From the NCBI GenBank assembly GCA_963682025.1, contig OY821519.1:251362858-251426857 (forward strand): 64,000 bases of DNA. The letters run 5' to 3'. The translations under genes were made by a program, and so were the position numbers. Source of the DNA: Cordilura impudica (lineage: Eukaryota; Arthropoda; Insecta; Diptera; Scathophagidae). This document shows, one piece after another, positions 34,329 through 46,194 of this stretch (its first letter is position 1; the number at the start of each line of letters is the position of its first letter). The notes beneath the pieces were generated by a model. The model was not told the DNA's origin. It made no database searches and worked only from the letters and a program-made list of their open reading frames with translations.

Positions 34329-35399
34329 TTTCTATACCAAATTCTTCTAAAAAAAAAAACAATTAAGATGCCTACTTATGTTAAAGACTTTTTGAAAATG
34401 GCAAAATGAGTCAGTATCATTCAGTTTCAAAAGAGAAGGCCAAAAATCAATGTCAAAGTATTTTAGTTGAAATATACGAAATTTATGACCAATATTGGAT
34501 TTAATTTGTTTACTTTGCATGTAAAATCACTTATTGAAATGAGTCGTATATTAGATTTATTAAATATTTTATATTGCAATATTGATATTGCATTTACACA
34601 AGGGACTCATTTCAAGAAAAATCAGTTAATTTATAGGGATAATAGTACCCAAGGTACACATTTAATTGTTCAAAACTAATTATTCCAGGTGTGGGTTTTC
34701 GAAACATTATTCTATCGATAAAAATGTTGCTTAATGGTTTAGTAAAAAATTTTTCTTGGGTCCTATTTATCTTCTATGCAGTCACTCTCAATCTAAAATA
34801 GTTGATGGACTTCAATAATAGAGAACTTTTCTCAAAATTTCGATGGAACTTTTGTTGGTGGTGATTTTATCGCTAAAAATATTTCTTCGGGTGTCACTTA
34901 TTCCAAAGGAAAAAGTTTTTATATTTGGCTTTTAAATTTTTCTAATGACTGTTAGAATTTCTAATTCTATTTCTTCATTTCTTGACCATTTTCTAGTTTC
35001 CTAAAATTTAGTTAATTATTACAGGCCTAATTTTAAAATTTTTATTTAATTTTTAGCTTTTGTAAAAATTTTTCTAAAACGGCTGGGTAGGTCTCAATTT
35101 TAACGTAAACTAAGGTTTACTATTACGCAACTAGTGGTGGTTGATACTTGGATTACTTTCAATGAAACAAACTGACTATTTGAACATTGCGATGTCCAGG
35201 GCGGTAGTCAATTGTCCGAATCTGCATGGGTTTTCAACTAACTTAAAGTTACCTAATTTATAGTTAGCTACAGACTAATTATATTTTGTATATTATAGTT
35301 GGCTATAAGCTGACTTAATTGTAGTTAGCTTACTCTTAGTTAGCTTATTATCCTCTTTACTTTAGTCAAAACTAGTACCCCAAAAGAAATTTAAATGTA
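34329..35399. other. AT-rich intergenic stretch
   Basis: No gene is supported. A short run of TAGTTAGCT-like words lies at 35260-35345. Nothing else recognised. Confidence 0.5.
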
Positions 35400-36113
35400 A
35401 CAAGTAAGAAAATTATAGTCGGTCTAGGCCAACCATACGATACCTTATACCATGGTTTAGAAACCCTATCTCCTAGGTCCAACTAAGTGGATATAGAAAA
35501 TAAGCAAAAACCAAATTTGAGTGGCATCGTTGTTAATTTTTTTGGCTGCAGATATGAAAAATTGCATATCGGGTGCTATATTTATATGTGGACTAGGTCA
35601 AAAAATGGACCGATCTTGACCATATTTGGTAAAGTCACTTATATTTTGAAAAAATATATACAAACCAAATTTGAGAAAAATCTGTGCAATATTTTTGTTT
35701 TTTTGATAGATTTAAATGAAGATCGGGAAGCAGCTCTATATGGGGCCTATGACTAGGAATTGTCCAATAGGTATTATTTTTGGACTACTGATTAATGGAT
35801 ACAATAAACACATACAAACCCAATTTTACTAAGATCTATATGACAATTTGGATCTTATGGCAATTTATGTCGATTTCATAGGGGTCATTTGTATGGGGAC
35901 TAGGTCTGAGCATTGACCGATTTCCACCAATTTCAATAGCGTTCATCCTATGGCTGAAAAAGCTTATGTTCCAAATTGCATCAAAATATATTCATATTTG
36001 CGACCTGTAGTTTGATTACAAGGTTTACATGGATACACAGACAGACGGACGGGCATCGCTAAAACGACTCAGAAAGTGATTCTGAGCCGATCGGTATAAT
36101 AAAAGATGGGTCG
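35400..36113 (-). mobile_element. Family A, copy lacking its 5' end
   Basis: Antisense, starting ACAAGTAAGAAAATTATAG with a degraded palindrome (TCTAGGCCAACC). It stops after aaagatgggtcga, so about 100 bp including the 5' foldback are missing. It is fused there to a family B 3' end. Confidence 0.75.
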
Positions 36114-36215
36114 AAATACAAAATTTAGTATTAAGTTTATCAAATTGTTTACTTTTTTTTTACGTAAAACTCAGGTGGAGGGTATTAGAGGTTCGGCATA
36201 TCCGAATTTTACAAT
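36114..36215 (+). mobile_element. Family B, 3'-end fragment
   Basis: Reads aagtttatcaaattgtttac, then ggtggagggtatt, then TTCGGCatatCCGAA, matching the family B 3' hairpin at 1738-1790. Confidence 0.55.
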
Positions 36216-36373
36216 TTCATTTTTTTCTTTTTAACGCATTCAGCATGTAGATGCCGTTGCTAAAAACTCTTAGAGCTTTTCTGATGTCCTTTCCCACCTC
36301 ATTAGAGCCAAGCAATCGACAGTCATCTGTTTAAAATATAACTGTCTTATATTATGTCCTATATTATGAATAT

Positions 36374-37090
36374 TTATACCCTATACAACTATGTGGTTTG
36401 GGTATAATGACTTTGTGCTGCTGTTTGTAACTACCAAAAATATTTGACCTAGACCTATCTTTTATTATACCGATCGAATAAGAATCACTTTCTGATTCGT
36501 TTTAGCGATGTCCGTCCGTCCGTCTGTGTGTCCATGTAAACCTTGTAATCAAACTGCAGGTCGCAAATATGAATATATATTGATGAAATTTCGTATATAA
36601 GCTTTTGGCTATAGGATGAACGCTATTGAAATTGGTGAGAATCGGTCCACGTTCAGACCTAGTCCCCATACAAATGACCCCTATACATTAATGAGTAGTC
36701 CAAAAATGATGTATGATGTATGGGACAACTCTTAGTCATAGACCCCATATAGAGCTGCTTCTCGATCTGCACTTAAATCTATCAAAAAACCAAAAATATT
36801 GCACTGATTCTTCTCAAATTTTGTTTGTATATATTTATGCAAAATACAAGAGACTTTACCAAACATAGTCAGGATCGGTCCATTTTTGGGCCAAGTCCCC
36901 ATATAGATATAGCATCCGATATGAACTTTTTCATATCTGCAGCCAAAAAAAATTAATAAAATCCCACTCAAATTTGGTTTTTGCTTATTTTCTATATCCA
37001 GTTAGTTGGGCCTCTGAGATAGGGTCTCTAAACGCATGGTATAGGGTATCATATAGTCGGTCTAGATCGACTGTAATTTTCTTACTTGTT
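36374..37090 (+). mobile_element. Family A, near-full diverged copy
   Basis: 5' foldback (one change), a short (TCCG)n of three units, palindrome changed to GGTCTAGATCGACT, and intact TTTTCTTACTTGTT end. About 60 bp are missing in the middle (36680). Confidence 0.8.
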
Positions 37091-37297
37091 TAAATTTAAT
37101 TCCTCTAGAAATTGAGAGGACTCCATGTAATTTCAAGACTTTTTTATTTAGTCTTCTTCAACCAAAGAAGAAAATTTGTTAAAGTAATTGTTTTCAATGA
37201 CTAATAAGTATTAAAAATATAGTTTTTTTAGTTCTTTTTTTATGAAAGCAAATTGAGGCAGTGACTAATTGTTTTTTTTTATCCCAATAATGAAATC

Positions 37298-37545
37298 CAA
37301 TGATGAAACAGATAGTTTTCATAATTTAAGTCTCTTTAAGAGTTAGATGAATATATCACATATTTAAAAATTTGAAAAATTTGATTTGAAAAGATTGAAG
37401 ATGAGAATTTAAAAAAATTCAAATAGTCAGAAATTAAATTAAAGGCTGAGACATTAATACTAGTTTTATCAATTCTATTTGGAATTTAAGCAAAAATGAA
37501 CCAGGTTTAAATGATCTTTAAGATGCCCAAAAGATCCTTCCTTAA
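37298..37545 (+). repeat. Duplicated 250-bp segment, copy 1
   Basis: It contains gatgaaacagatag, aagattgaagatgagaattt, gacattaatactagtttt and agatccttccttaag. The same order recurs about 366 bp downstream at 37664-37910 with scattered changes. Confidence 0.8.
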
Positions 37546-38400
37546 GTACCTTTTTAGAAAAGGTACTTCTTAAGAAAATAGTTCTTTTTGAAAGTACTTT
37601 TGAAAGTACTTTTAAAAGAGCATCTCTTAAGAAAAAGTACTTTTTTTTTTAAAGATTCAATAATGAAACAGATAGTATTCATAATTTAAGTCTCTTTAAG
37701 GTTTAGATGAATATATTACAAATTTAAAAACTAGAAAAATTTGATTTGAAAAGATTGAAGATGAGAATTTAAAAAAAAATTGAATGGTCAGAAATTAAAA
37801 CAAAGGCTGCGACATTAACACTAGTTTTATCAATTCTATTTGGAAATTAAGGAAAAATCAATCAGGTTTAAATGAACTTTAAGATGTCCAAAAGATCCTT
37901 CCTTAAGAAAAAGTACTTTTTTTTGAAGGATATAGTACCTTTTTAAGAAAGGTTACTTCTTACTTAGTACTTAAAAAACGTTTTTTAAAAAAAAGTACTT
38001 TTTATAGAAGAGGTATTCCAAAATATCATTTCTTCAGAAAAAGTACTTTTTTTTTAAGAAAATATTTCTGTTTGAAAGTACTTTTGAAAGTACTTTTAAA
38101 AGAAAAAATACTTTTTAAGAAAAGATACTTTTCTCAGAAAAGCCAATTTTTAAAGAGGTTATTTTAAAATTTACTTTTTTTATGAAAAAGCTATTTTTTA
38201 AGTAAAGGTACTTTTTTTAAGAAAAATTACTTTTTAGACAAGGTATTTTTTTTTTTTTTGAGAAAAGGTACTTTTATATGAAAGTGTACTTTTTTAAGAA
38301 AAGGCATTTTTTATGAAAGTATATTTATATAAGAAAAGGTGCTTTTTTAAGAAAAAATTAAGTTTTTTAAGAAAGGTACTTTTAAAAAAAACATGTTTTT
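37535..38400. repeat. TTTTTAAGAAAAGGTACT array, locus 3a
   Basis: Degenerate units as at 4546 and 8536, interleaved with the second copy of the 250-bp segment at 37664-37910. The words gaaagtacttttgaaagtac and ttttaaaag occur in two places, so duplication included part of the array. Confidence 0.8.
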
Positions 38401-38454
38401 CATGCAAGTTTTTCTAAAACTTCACTCTTTCTGAGCTCCTTAAAATCTATACCA

Positions 38455-38760
38455 CTAACATTCGACAGAAAATTAAATATAACTCCTACATATGGGCGGG
38501 ACCTTTAAGGTTTATTATAGAGCTACTGGAGTGCGTACAAAGAAGGGCGTCAATATGGCGCAATATGGGTTGCGTAATAATGTATAGATACTATCATGTA
38601 AAATGTTATCCGCTTCTCTAGTAGATCTATTTTCCAGTTGACCGCACCACACATTACAGAGATAATTGGATTGTCAGTCGAATTGGCCGTATGTGGAATA
38701 AAGTCTCCACACAAGTCTTTCCTGGCAGTTACAATTTAATAAATTAAAGGCAAATATCCA
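38455..38760 (+). pseudogene. LINE ORF2 C-terminal fragment
   Basis: One frame reads SYIWAGPLRFIIELLECVQR (38485-38545), then RASIWRNMGCV. After a frameshift it reads NWIVSRIGRMWNKVSTQVFP followed by GSYNL (38660-38735). The pattern YIWAGA...QRRA and then RLWNSLP...VFP.SYDL is the usual C-terminal tail of many LINEs. It is an orphan fragment inside the array. Confidence 0.55.
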
Positions 38761-39560
38761 CGAACACTACTTCCTTTTTTGGAAATGCAGTATTTTTAAT
38801 TTTTTTTAAGAGAAGGTATTTTTTAGGAAAAGGTACTTTTTTGGGAAAAAGGAAAAGGTGCTTTTTTTTTGAAAAAGTACCGTTTGAAGAAAATTTACAT
38901 TTTTAAAGGTATCGTACTTTTTTTATAAAAAGGTACCATATTAAAAAGTACCATTTTAAGAAAAGAAAATTTACATTTTTAAGAAAGTGTACTTGTTTAA
39001 ATAAAGGTAAATATGATTTTTTAAGGAAAAGTACTTTAAAAAAAAATATCTTTTTAAGAAAATTTTCTTAAAAACAAAAACATACATTTTGAGGAAAAGA
39101 CTCTTTAGAAAAAAGGTACTTTTTTAAGAAAAAGCGATTTTTTAAGAGTAGATACTTTTTTGATAAAAGATATTTTTTTTTTAAAGAAATTGTATATTTC
39201 TAAAGGAAGATACTTTTATAGGAAAAGCTACTTTCTTAAGGACAGTTACTCTTTTAAGAAAAAGTACTTTTATAAGAAAAGGCACTTTTTTCAATAAAAG
39301 CCCTTGTTTAAGAAGGGTACTTTTTACTGAAAATGGTAATTTTTTAAAACGATATACATTTTTAAGAGAATTTAATTTTTTAGAAAAGGTTCTTTTTAAG
39401 AAAAGGAAAATATACTTTTGTAGGAAATTGGGTACATATTTTTAAAACTGAACTTTTTAAGAGATGTGACTTTTATAAGACAAAAGTGGTTTTTTGAGGA
39501 AAGGTACTTTTAAAGAAAAGGTCCCTTTTCAGAATATTATCTTTTTTTAAGAAAACATAA
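38761..39560. repeat. TTTTTAAGAAAAGGTACT array, locus 3b
   Basis: Continuation of the array after the LINE fragment. It runs up to the truncated start of the BEL/Pao pol. Confidence 0.8.
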
Positions 39561-39579
39561 ATTTTTAGTGATTTTATGA

Positions 39580-41863
39580 TATGTAACATTTATCGTTTGA
39601 TCCTGTAGGTTGGTTAGGTCCTGTCATTGTGGTTGCTAAAATTATCATGCAAAAAATTTGGCTTGATAATATAAATTGGGATTATATGCTTCCAATTTCG
39701 ACGGAAGATGAATGGAAAGGATTTGTTACTTCTTATCATGAGGTAAATACTATTCGTATTCGAAGATGGGTTAATTATTCGCCGGGAAATTCTGTTGAGC
39801 TTCATGTTTTTTCTGATGCCTCGGAAAAGGCATACGCGGGGGTGATTTATATTCGAATTCAGGCCTCTAACGGCGAAATTCATACTCACCTACTTTCATC
39901 GAAAACCAAAGTAGCCCCCATCAAATCAATTTCTCTACCTCGTTTGGAATTGTGCGGGGCGGTGTTAGCCGCTGAACTTTTGAAGACGGTAATAAGTGAA
40001 ATTGATATTAAAATTGATCAAATTTACTGTTGGACTGATTCGACGATAGTCCTTTCTTGGTTCAGGAAAACGCCGTGTTCCTGGACCACATTTGTAGTGA
40101 ACAGAGTATGCCGCATTCAAGAAAATGTAGGAAACCATAATTGGTATCATGTTCGTTCTGAGGATAATCCTGCAGATTTAGGTAGTCGTGGTACCTCTCC
40201 CACTGAGCTGGAAAATAGTGAGCATTGGTGGCATGGTCCAAGATGGCTGGGTCAAGATAAAGTGCACTGGAATATAACGGATCTAAGTTATCTTGACACT
40301 GACACTGAGGGTCGGGTTGTCAAAACTCATGCTTCCTTCTTTACGGACGTTAAGGGGGAAGATATATATGTGGATATTTTGAATAATTACTCTCGTCTTG
40401 ATCGAGCTCTTCGGATAATCTCATATATTTTGAGGTTCTTTTACAATAGTCATCCAGCTCATAGGTCAAATCGTTATATGAATGTGGATAAAATCGTTGC
40501 TGGTTATGAAATCAGCAGAAAAAAATTGCATTTAGCCATTGTGGCTCAGAAACATCACTATGCAGATGAATATAAGTGCCTGTTAGACAAAAAAACGTTA
40601 AGTTCAAAGAGTTGTCTTATTTCTTTGAATCCCTTTCTCGATAAAGACGGTGTGATAAGATTGAATGGTCGCTTGGTTAAATCACCATCCCTTTCATATA
40701 CGGAGAAATATCCTATTATTTTACCTTATTCGAGCCGATTTACTCAATTGTTAATAGAATTTGTTTATAGGATTTCCATTCACGGTGGAAATCAGTTGAT
40801 GTTGCGAATACTGCGTATTGAATATTGGGTTCCACGCTTGAAGTCGAAAATTCGTGGAGTCATTGGTCGTTGTAAACGGTGTATTATTGACCGTAAAGTA
40901 TCTTTTCGTCAAATTATGGCGGCTCTGCCCCCTGAAAGAACTACTCTTACTAGACCATTTATGACAACGGGCGTTGATTTTGCTGGTCCCTTTGACATCA
41001 AAAGTTTCACGGGCAGAGCTTGTAGGATAACGAAGGGCTACGTTTGTATTTTTGTTTGCTTTTCTACGAAAGCAATTCATTTAGAGGCCACGTCTGATTT
41101 ATAGACGCCCAATTTTTTATCTGCCTTTCACAGATTTATTTCTCGACGAGGTTGCCCCCACACTTTATTTTCGGATAATGGCACAAATTTCGTAGGTGCA
41201 TCGCGTGAATTAGAGAAGGATTTTAAGATATTTCTTAAGGAAAGTCAGATTGCAGTGGGTTCTATTTATGGTATTCAGGGTTTAACTTGGCGGTTTATAC
41301 CGGCCTGGGCACCTCATATGGCTGGCCTTTGGGAAGCCGGGGTCAAGAGTTTTACACACCATTTTCGTAAGGAAGCTCAATCTTTTAAATATACTTTTGA
41401 AGAGCTTTCTTCAGTTCTCGCAAGAATCGAAGCTTGTCTAAATTCACGTCCTCTTTGTTCTATGGCGGATAACCCTCGGGAACCAGTAGCTCTTACTCCT
41501 GGCCATTTTTAATAGGTGGACCAATACTTGCTCCCCCGGAGCCTGAAATTAATGAATCTCCGATAAGTCTTGTTAATCGATTTCGAAAAATGAAAGCGTT
41601 GTCTCAACTTTTTTGTCGCCGATGGAAAGAAGAATATTTAATGACGTTAAATAAGCGCTATAAATGGAAATATCCGGAACGCGATCTACAGGAAAACGAC
41701 TTACTCGTTATCAAGCATGAAAATCTACCTCCAACATCGTGGCGGTTAGGCTGGGTCATAAAAGTTTATCCGGGAAGTGACGGTCGCGTAAGGGTCGCGG
41801 ATATTCGTACTGCTAATGGGGTTGTAAAACGACCAATAACCAAACTGGTCATTTTGACCGAAT
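39580..41863 (+). pseudogene. BEL/Pao retrotransposon pol, 3' part
   Basis: It starts at FDPVGWLGPV, the end of the Pao RT region; gag, protease and most of RT are missing. A 491-codon frame (39629-41104) covers the RNase H region (FSDASEKAYAGVIY, LPRLELCGAVLA, CWTDSTIVLSW, HVRSEDNPADLGSRG), the integrase zinc-binding block (HGGNQLMLRILR, then CKRCI) and the integrase core (TGVDFAGPF). A TAG at 41101 interrupts the core. Downstream reading gives LFSDNGTNFVGA and MAGLWEAGVKS, so the D, D and E positions are represented. A second break near 41510 looks like loss of one T. The frame at 41590-41865 is the DUF5641-like tail (FCRRWKEEYL, RVRVADIRT). It is broken but rather well preserved. Confidence 0.9.
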
Positions 41864-41904
41864 AATTTACATTTTTTTTTCATATCTGGCCCATCCCCAT
41901 TGTA

Positions 41905-42025
41905 GAGTCCTTACTGGCTCAAATTGTAGAGTCCCTACTGGCTCATACTTATTTATAATAAATTTTCCATTGGGGTCCCTACTGGCCTATGGAAAATTGT
42001 TACGTCGAGGTCCCTACTGGCCAAA
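41905..42025 (+). repeat. Short GTCCCTACTGGCC repeats after pol
   Basis: Four copies of AGTCCCTACTGGCT/GGTCCCTACTGGCC at about 41907, 41930, 41974 and 42009, followed by an A run. They lie where the region before the 3' LTR would be. A possible LTR start is TGTTGCAAGGTGGCCGG at 42122, but no second LTR is in the window to confirm it. Confidence 0.6.
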
Positions 42026-42257
42026 AAAAAAAAAAAAAAAATTTAATAAATTTTAAATTTCAATTTTATTTTAAGATATTTAAGTTATTTGTTAAAGTAT
42101 TATTGTTGCAACACACCTTGATGTTGCAAGGTGGCCGGCAATGTTTAAGTACAGGATCAAACAATATCGTTCGAGAGTCAGTAATAAGCGTAACTTTATA
42201 TTCAGATTTTAGTTTGTTTTTTAATCCCAGTTGGCCACGTCTTTAAGACATATTAAA

Positions 42258-42600
42258 TGACAGGTACAAGACAATAGTAAATCGTTGAAGATAAATTGAG
42301 GACAGTTCGAACAAGTCGTTGACGAAATTTTCATACAAATGTCCGCGAAATCATACAAGACCATAAGAGAGACACTGTCGCTTATCTGGTCGTTAACGAT
42401 TTTATGGGCGAAAAAAGTGCCTCATTATCGCTAACGACCATATAATGACAATATGCTCCATCTTGTCGTCGACGACGACGTAGTCGATATAGTCTACGAT
42501 GTGATCGTTGATGACCATTCCGGCGACAATATCCTTCATATTGTCGTTGACGACAATATAAGAGACACATTCCCTCACACTACGTCAACGACAGTATGAG
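42258..42600. repeat. GTCGTTGACGACAA-type palindromic repeats, left arm
   Basis: Repeated TGTCGTTGACGACAATAT-like words at variable spacing, many themselves near-palindromes (ATTGTCGttgaCGACAAT at 42540). They form the outer left side of the TTAA-bounded element. Confidence 0.7.
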
Positions 42601-42777
42601 GGACAGTTTCGCCCATACTCAATAAAGTAAAAGTACACATTTAAAAATTTTTAAATTTAATTTTAATTTAATCATTTTAAAAAATTAAAAGATAATAATA
42701 AGAAAACACAAAAACGATAAAAATTATTACTTCATTTTAAAAATTACTTAATAATAACTTAATATTTTAATTTTAAC

Positions 42778-43211
42778 TTATTTGTTTTCTTTATTTTCTT
42801 TCCGTAATTTTTCTTTATTTGCAGTATTTTTAATTTTTTGAAAAACCTGTCTTAGCTCTTTGATGAATTCCTCGGAGGTTTCGCCTTCTTGTTTTGTGGC
42901 TTCTATAAAAGAAAATAAACAGATTTAATTCATATGGAGTCTAAACACAGAGTTCTCTAATTAACTTAGTGTTTCATTTTTTATTAACTTACCATATAAA
43001 GCATTTAATACGTTTCCGTATGTTTTTAAGGATTTTTTGTTTTTTGTTCCGTCGTAATTAAAATCCATGATTATATTTTTATCTAAAATTCTGCTTATAT
43101 TTTGTATGCTGCCAGCTACGATGCGTTTCATCGTACCAAACTGAAATAGTAAAAAATACAATGAAACATTATTAGATTCAATAGCCTCATAATTTTACTT
43201 ACAATCTGCAT
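42778..43211 (-). CDS. Three-exon 93-residue protein, DUF4806-like (tentative)
   Basis: Exons are 43203-43211, 42993-43140 and 42778-42902. The introns (62 and 90 nt) have GTAAGT donors and CTATTTCAG and CTTTTATAG acceptors. Joined, they give one frame with no stop until TAA. The start ATG (43211) leaves a three-codon first exon. The frame stays open upstream for about 15 codons, so the true start may lie further up. The protein has a basic start (MKRIVAGSI), a central FNYDG then KNKKSL block (residues 30-41), NVLNALYE and an acidic-to-basic C terminus (EEFIKELRQVF, then Lys/Glu-rich to the end), probably helical. The block order resembles the C-terminal part of DUF4806 proteins common in insects. 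That is a recollection of pattern, not a search. Function unknown. Confidence 0.6.
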
Positions 43212-43309
43212 TCTTATTATTATTTTATTTTGTCTTGTAGCCGTTTTGAAGTTCCGTTATATTTCTTAAGAAAATTTTTTTGTAGATCACGCCAAGCATA
43301 TGCACAATG

Positions 43310-43760
43310 AGATAAATGCAGTACGTGAACAATTTGAAGATTTTGTCGCTCATGCTGTCTTTAACGGTGTTCAATTTACGAACAACTTGACTCATACACG
43401 ACGAAACCGGTTTTTTTTCACTAATTTGTCGTCGTTAGAATGTAATACATGACCATATAAGTTATTTGTAATCCAGCTGGTCGTTAATGAAATTTTTTTA
43501 TTAAATCTCTGCACGAAAGCCTCATAGACATTGTCGCTTAACGTGTCGTTAATAAAGTTCGATGTATGACAAGTACAAGACGTTGTCGCTCATATTGTCG
43601 TCAACGGACGTTGATACACGACAAATATATTTTTGTCGCTGAATTGGTCGTCAACGGGATGTGATACATGACCATCTGAGTAATTTGTCTCCCAGCTGGA
43701 CGTTAACGACAATGTCCATTATATCGTCGTTACAGAAAACTTCATCGACAAATGTCGTGC
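43310..43760. repeat. GTCGTTGACGACAA-type palindromic repeats, right arm
   Basis: The same motif family as 42258-42600. There is an internal direct repeat: tgatacatgaccatctgagt (near 43660) echoes taatacatgaccatataagt (near 43445), each followed by ccagctgg and a cgttaa word. Confidence 0.7.
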
Positions 43761-43784
43761 GTGAAATATTATAAAATGTCTTAA

Positions 43785-44162
43785 AGAAATCGTTAAAGAT
43801 GTTAATGTTAAGAATATAAATTAATTCTTAATACGGTTTTGAGTTAGCTGTGAATGAAAGTTGTTTAATCGATCCCTAATATAGTGTACGTAAAGTAGGA
43901 GAGCGATTTGTGGTTAACGGTATTATGAATGAGAGCACTATCACAGACATTGCTTTTAATCACGATGGCTCACGGCTTAAGTCGGCAAATGCATTTTTGT
44001 AACAATTATGCGGATTTCCCGAATAATGATAAAAATTATATGGTAATACTTCATTAGACTAATGTCCAGTATAACTATATATACAAACTCATGAAGTAAA
44101 TGCCACAACTGCAATGACTACAACAATAAGAAGAATTAAAATATATAAATATCTTAAGAAAA
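43785..44162. other. AT-rich spacer
   Basis: No element recognised. A 28-codon piece at 43910-44000 reads ITDIAFNHDGSRL, which looks like part of a WD40 blade, but it is too short and isolated to call. Confidence 0.4.
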
Positions 44163-44262
44163 AAAATCATGTGAGTCCGATCACAAGGGAGATGTGTAAA
44201 CATCTAATAATTAAAGAAAACATCAACATCATATTTTCCAGTGCATAAAAAATAAGTCGATT

Positions 44263-45840
44263 ATGCTGTTTTCTGAAATTCAGTTGATGTTTTTTGAAAT
44301 GCAATTGATGTTTTCTGAAATGCAATTGATGTTTTCTGAAATACAATTAATGTTTTCAGCAATTCAAATGACGCTTTTTGAAATTCTATTGATGTTTTCT
44401 GAAATACAATTAATCTTCTCAGCAATTCAAAAGATGCTTTTTGAAATTTAATTGATGTTTTCTGAAATTCAATTGATGTTTTCTGAAACTCGAATGATGT
44501 TTTCTGAAATTATATTGATGTTTTCTGAAATTCTATTTATGTTTTCTGAAATTCAAATGATGTTTTCTGAAACTCGAATTATGTTTTCTGAAATTATATT
44601 AATGTTTTCTGAAATTCTATTTATGTTTTCTGAAATTCAATTGATGTTTTCTGAAATACAATTGATGTTTTCTGAAATACAGTTGATGTTTTCTGAAACT
44701 CAATTGATGTTTTCTGAAATACAATTGATGTTTTCTGAAATACAATTGATGTTTTCTGAAATTCAATTGATGTTTTCTGAAATGCGATTGATGTTTTCTG
44801 AAATTTTATTGATGTTTTCTGAAATACAGTTTATGTTTTCTGAAATTCTGTTGATGTTTTTTGAAATACAATTGATGTTTTCTGAAATTATATTGATGGT
44901 TTCTGAAATTCAATTGATGTTTTCTGAAATTATATTGATGTTTTCTGAAATTCAATTGATGTTTTCTGAAATGCAATTGATGTTTTCTGAAATTTTATTG
45001 ATGTTTTCTGAAATACAGTTTATGTTTTCTGAAATTCTGTTGATGTTTTTTGAAATACAATTGATGTTTTCTGAAATTCTATTGATGTTTTCTGAAATTC
45101 AATTGATGTTTTCTGAAACTCGAATGATGTTTTCTGAAATTATATTGATGTTTTCTGAAATTCTATTGATGTTTTCTGAAATTCAATTGATGTTTTCTGA
45201 AACTCGAATGATGTTTTCTGAAATTATATTGATTTTTTCTGAAATTATATTGATGTTTTCTGAAATTCAATTGATGTTTTCTGAAATGCAATTGATGTTT
45301 TCTGAAATTTTATTGATGTTTTCTGAAATACAGTTTATGTTTTCTGAAATTCTGTTGATGTTTTTTGAAATACAATTGATGTTTTCTGAAATTATATTGA
45401 TGGTTTCTGAAATACAATTGATGTTTTCTGAAATTATATTGATGTTTTCTGAAATTCAATTGATGTTTTCTGAAATGCAATTGATGTTTTCTGAAATTTT
45501 ATTGATGTTTTCTGAAATACAGTTTATGTTTCTGAAATTCTGTTGATGTTTTTTGAAATACAATTGATGTTTTCTGAAATTCTATTGATGTTTTCTGAAA
45601 TTCAATTGATGTTTTCTGAAACTCGAATGATGTTTTCTGAAATTATATTGATGGTTTCTGAAATACAATTGATGTTTTCTGAAATTCTATTGATGCTTTC
45701 TGAAATTCAATTGATGTTTTCTGAAACTCGAATGATGTTTTCTGAAATTCTATTTATGTTTTCTGAAATTCAAATGATGTTTTCTGAAATTATATTGATG
45801 TTTTCTGAAATACAATTGATGTTTTTTGAAAGACAATTAG
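44263..45840 (+). repeat. 21-bp array ATGTTTTCTGAAATTCAATTG, left arm
   Basis: About 75 units of 21 bp with few length changes. Because 21 is a multiple of three, the frame stays open for 364 codons (44452-45546) as a heptad MFSEIQL. The frame is broken by a single-base loss near 45531 and by other stops. Higher-order repeats of several units are visible (for example ILLMFSEIQFMFSEILLMFF recurs). I treat it as non-coding. Confidence 0.85.
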
Positions 45841-46194
45841 AAAATGTTTAGAAAAGAACATATCATAATTTTTTCACAAATACAATCAGATAAAGTCACA
45901 CCGACTTACACTTCAGCTCACACCGATGTGTTACGCTGTTTTTGCGATTGTATTGTGAAATAGAAATTTACCCTCGTGCGCGGATAGATGTTTACACCTC
46001 AAAAAAATTTAACATTTTCATTTTTTCAAGAGTTTTTTGATGTGTAAACATCTATACGCGCACGAGGGTAAATTCCTATTTCACAATACAATCGCAAAAA
46101 CAGCGTAACACATCGGTGTGAGCTGAAGTGTAAATCGGTGTGACTTTATCTGATTGTATTTGTGAAAAAATTATGATATGTTCTTTTCTAAACA

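Larger units (their letters stand above)
42247..43780. mobile_element. TTAA-bounded palindrome-rich element carrying a spliced gene
   Basis: Both ends are TTAA (42243-42246 and 43781-43784) next to inverted GACAT termini, embedded in TCTTTAAGACAT and ATGTCTTAAAGA. The outer 350-450 bp on each side are packed with GTCGTTGACGACAAT-like imperfect palindromes (for example 42390, 42464, 42540, 43594, 43698). The centre (42778-43211) holds an antisense three-exon gene. The termini are short, so calling it a transposon is an inference. TTAA would suggest a piggyBac-like target. Confidence 0.5.

Noticed and set aside
36216..36373. Short moderately GC-rich piece between element copies
   Set aside because: No frame or known motif; too short to assign.
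43910..44000. WD40-like peptide ITDIAFNHDGSRL
   Set aside because: One short motif without neighbouring blades or splice signals is not enough.
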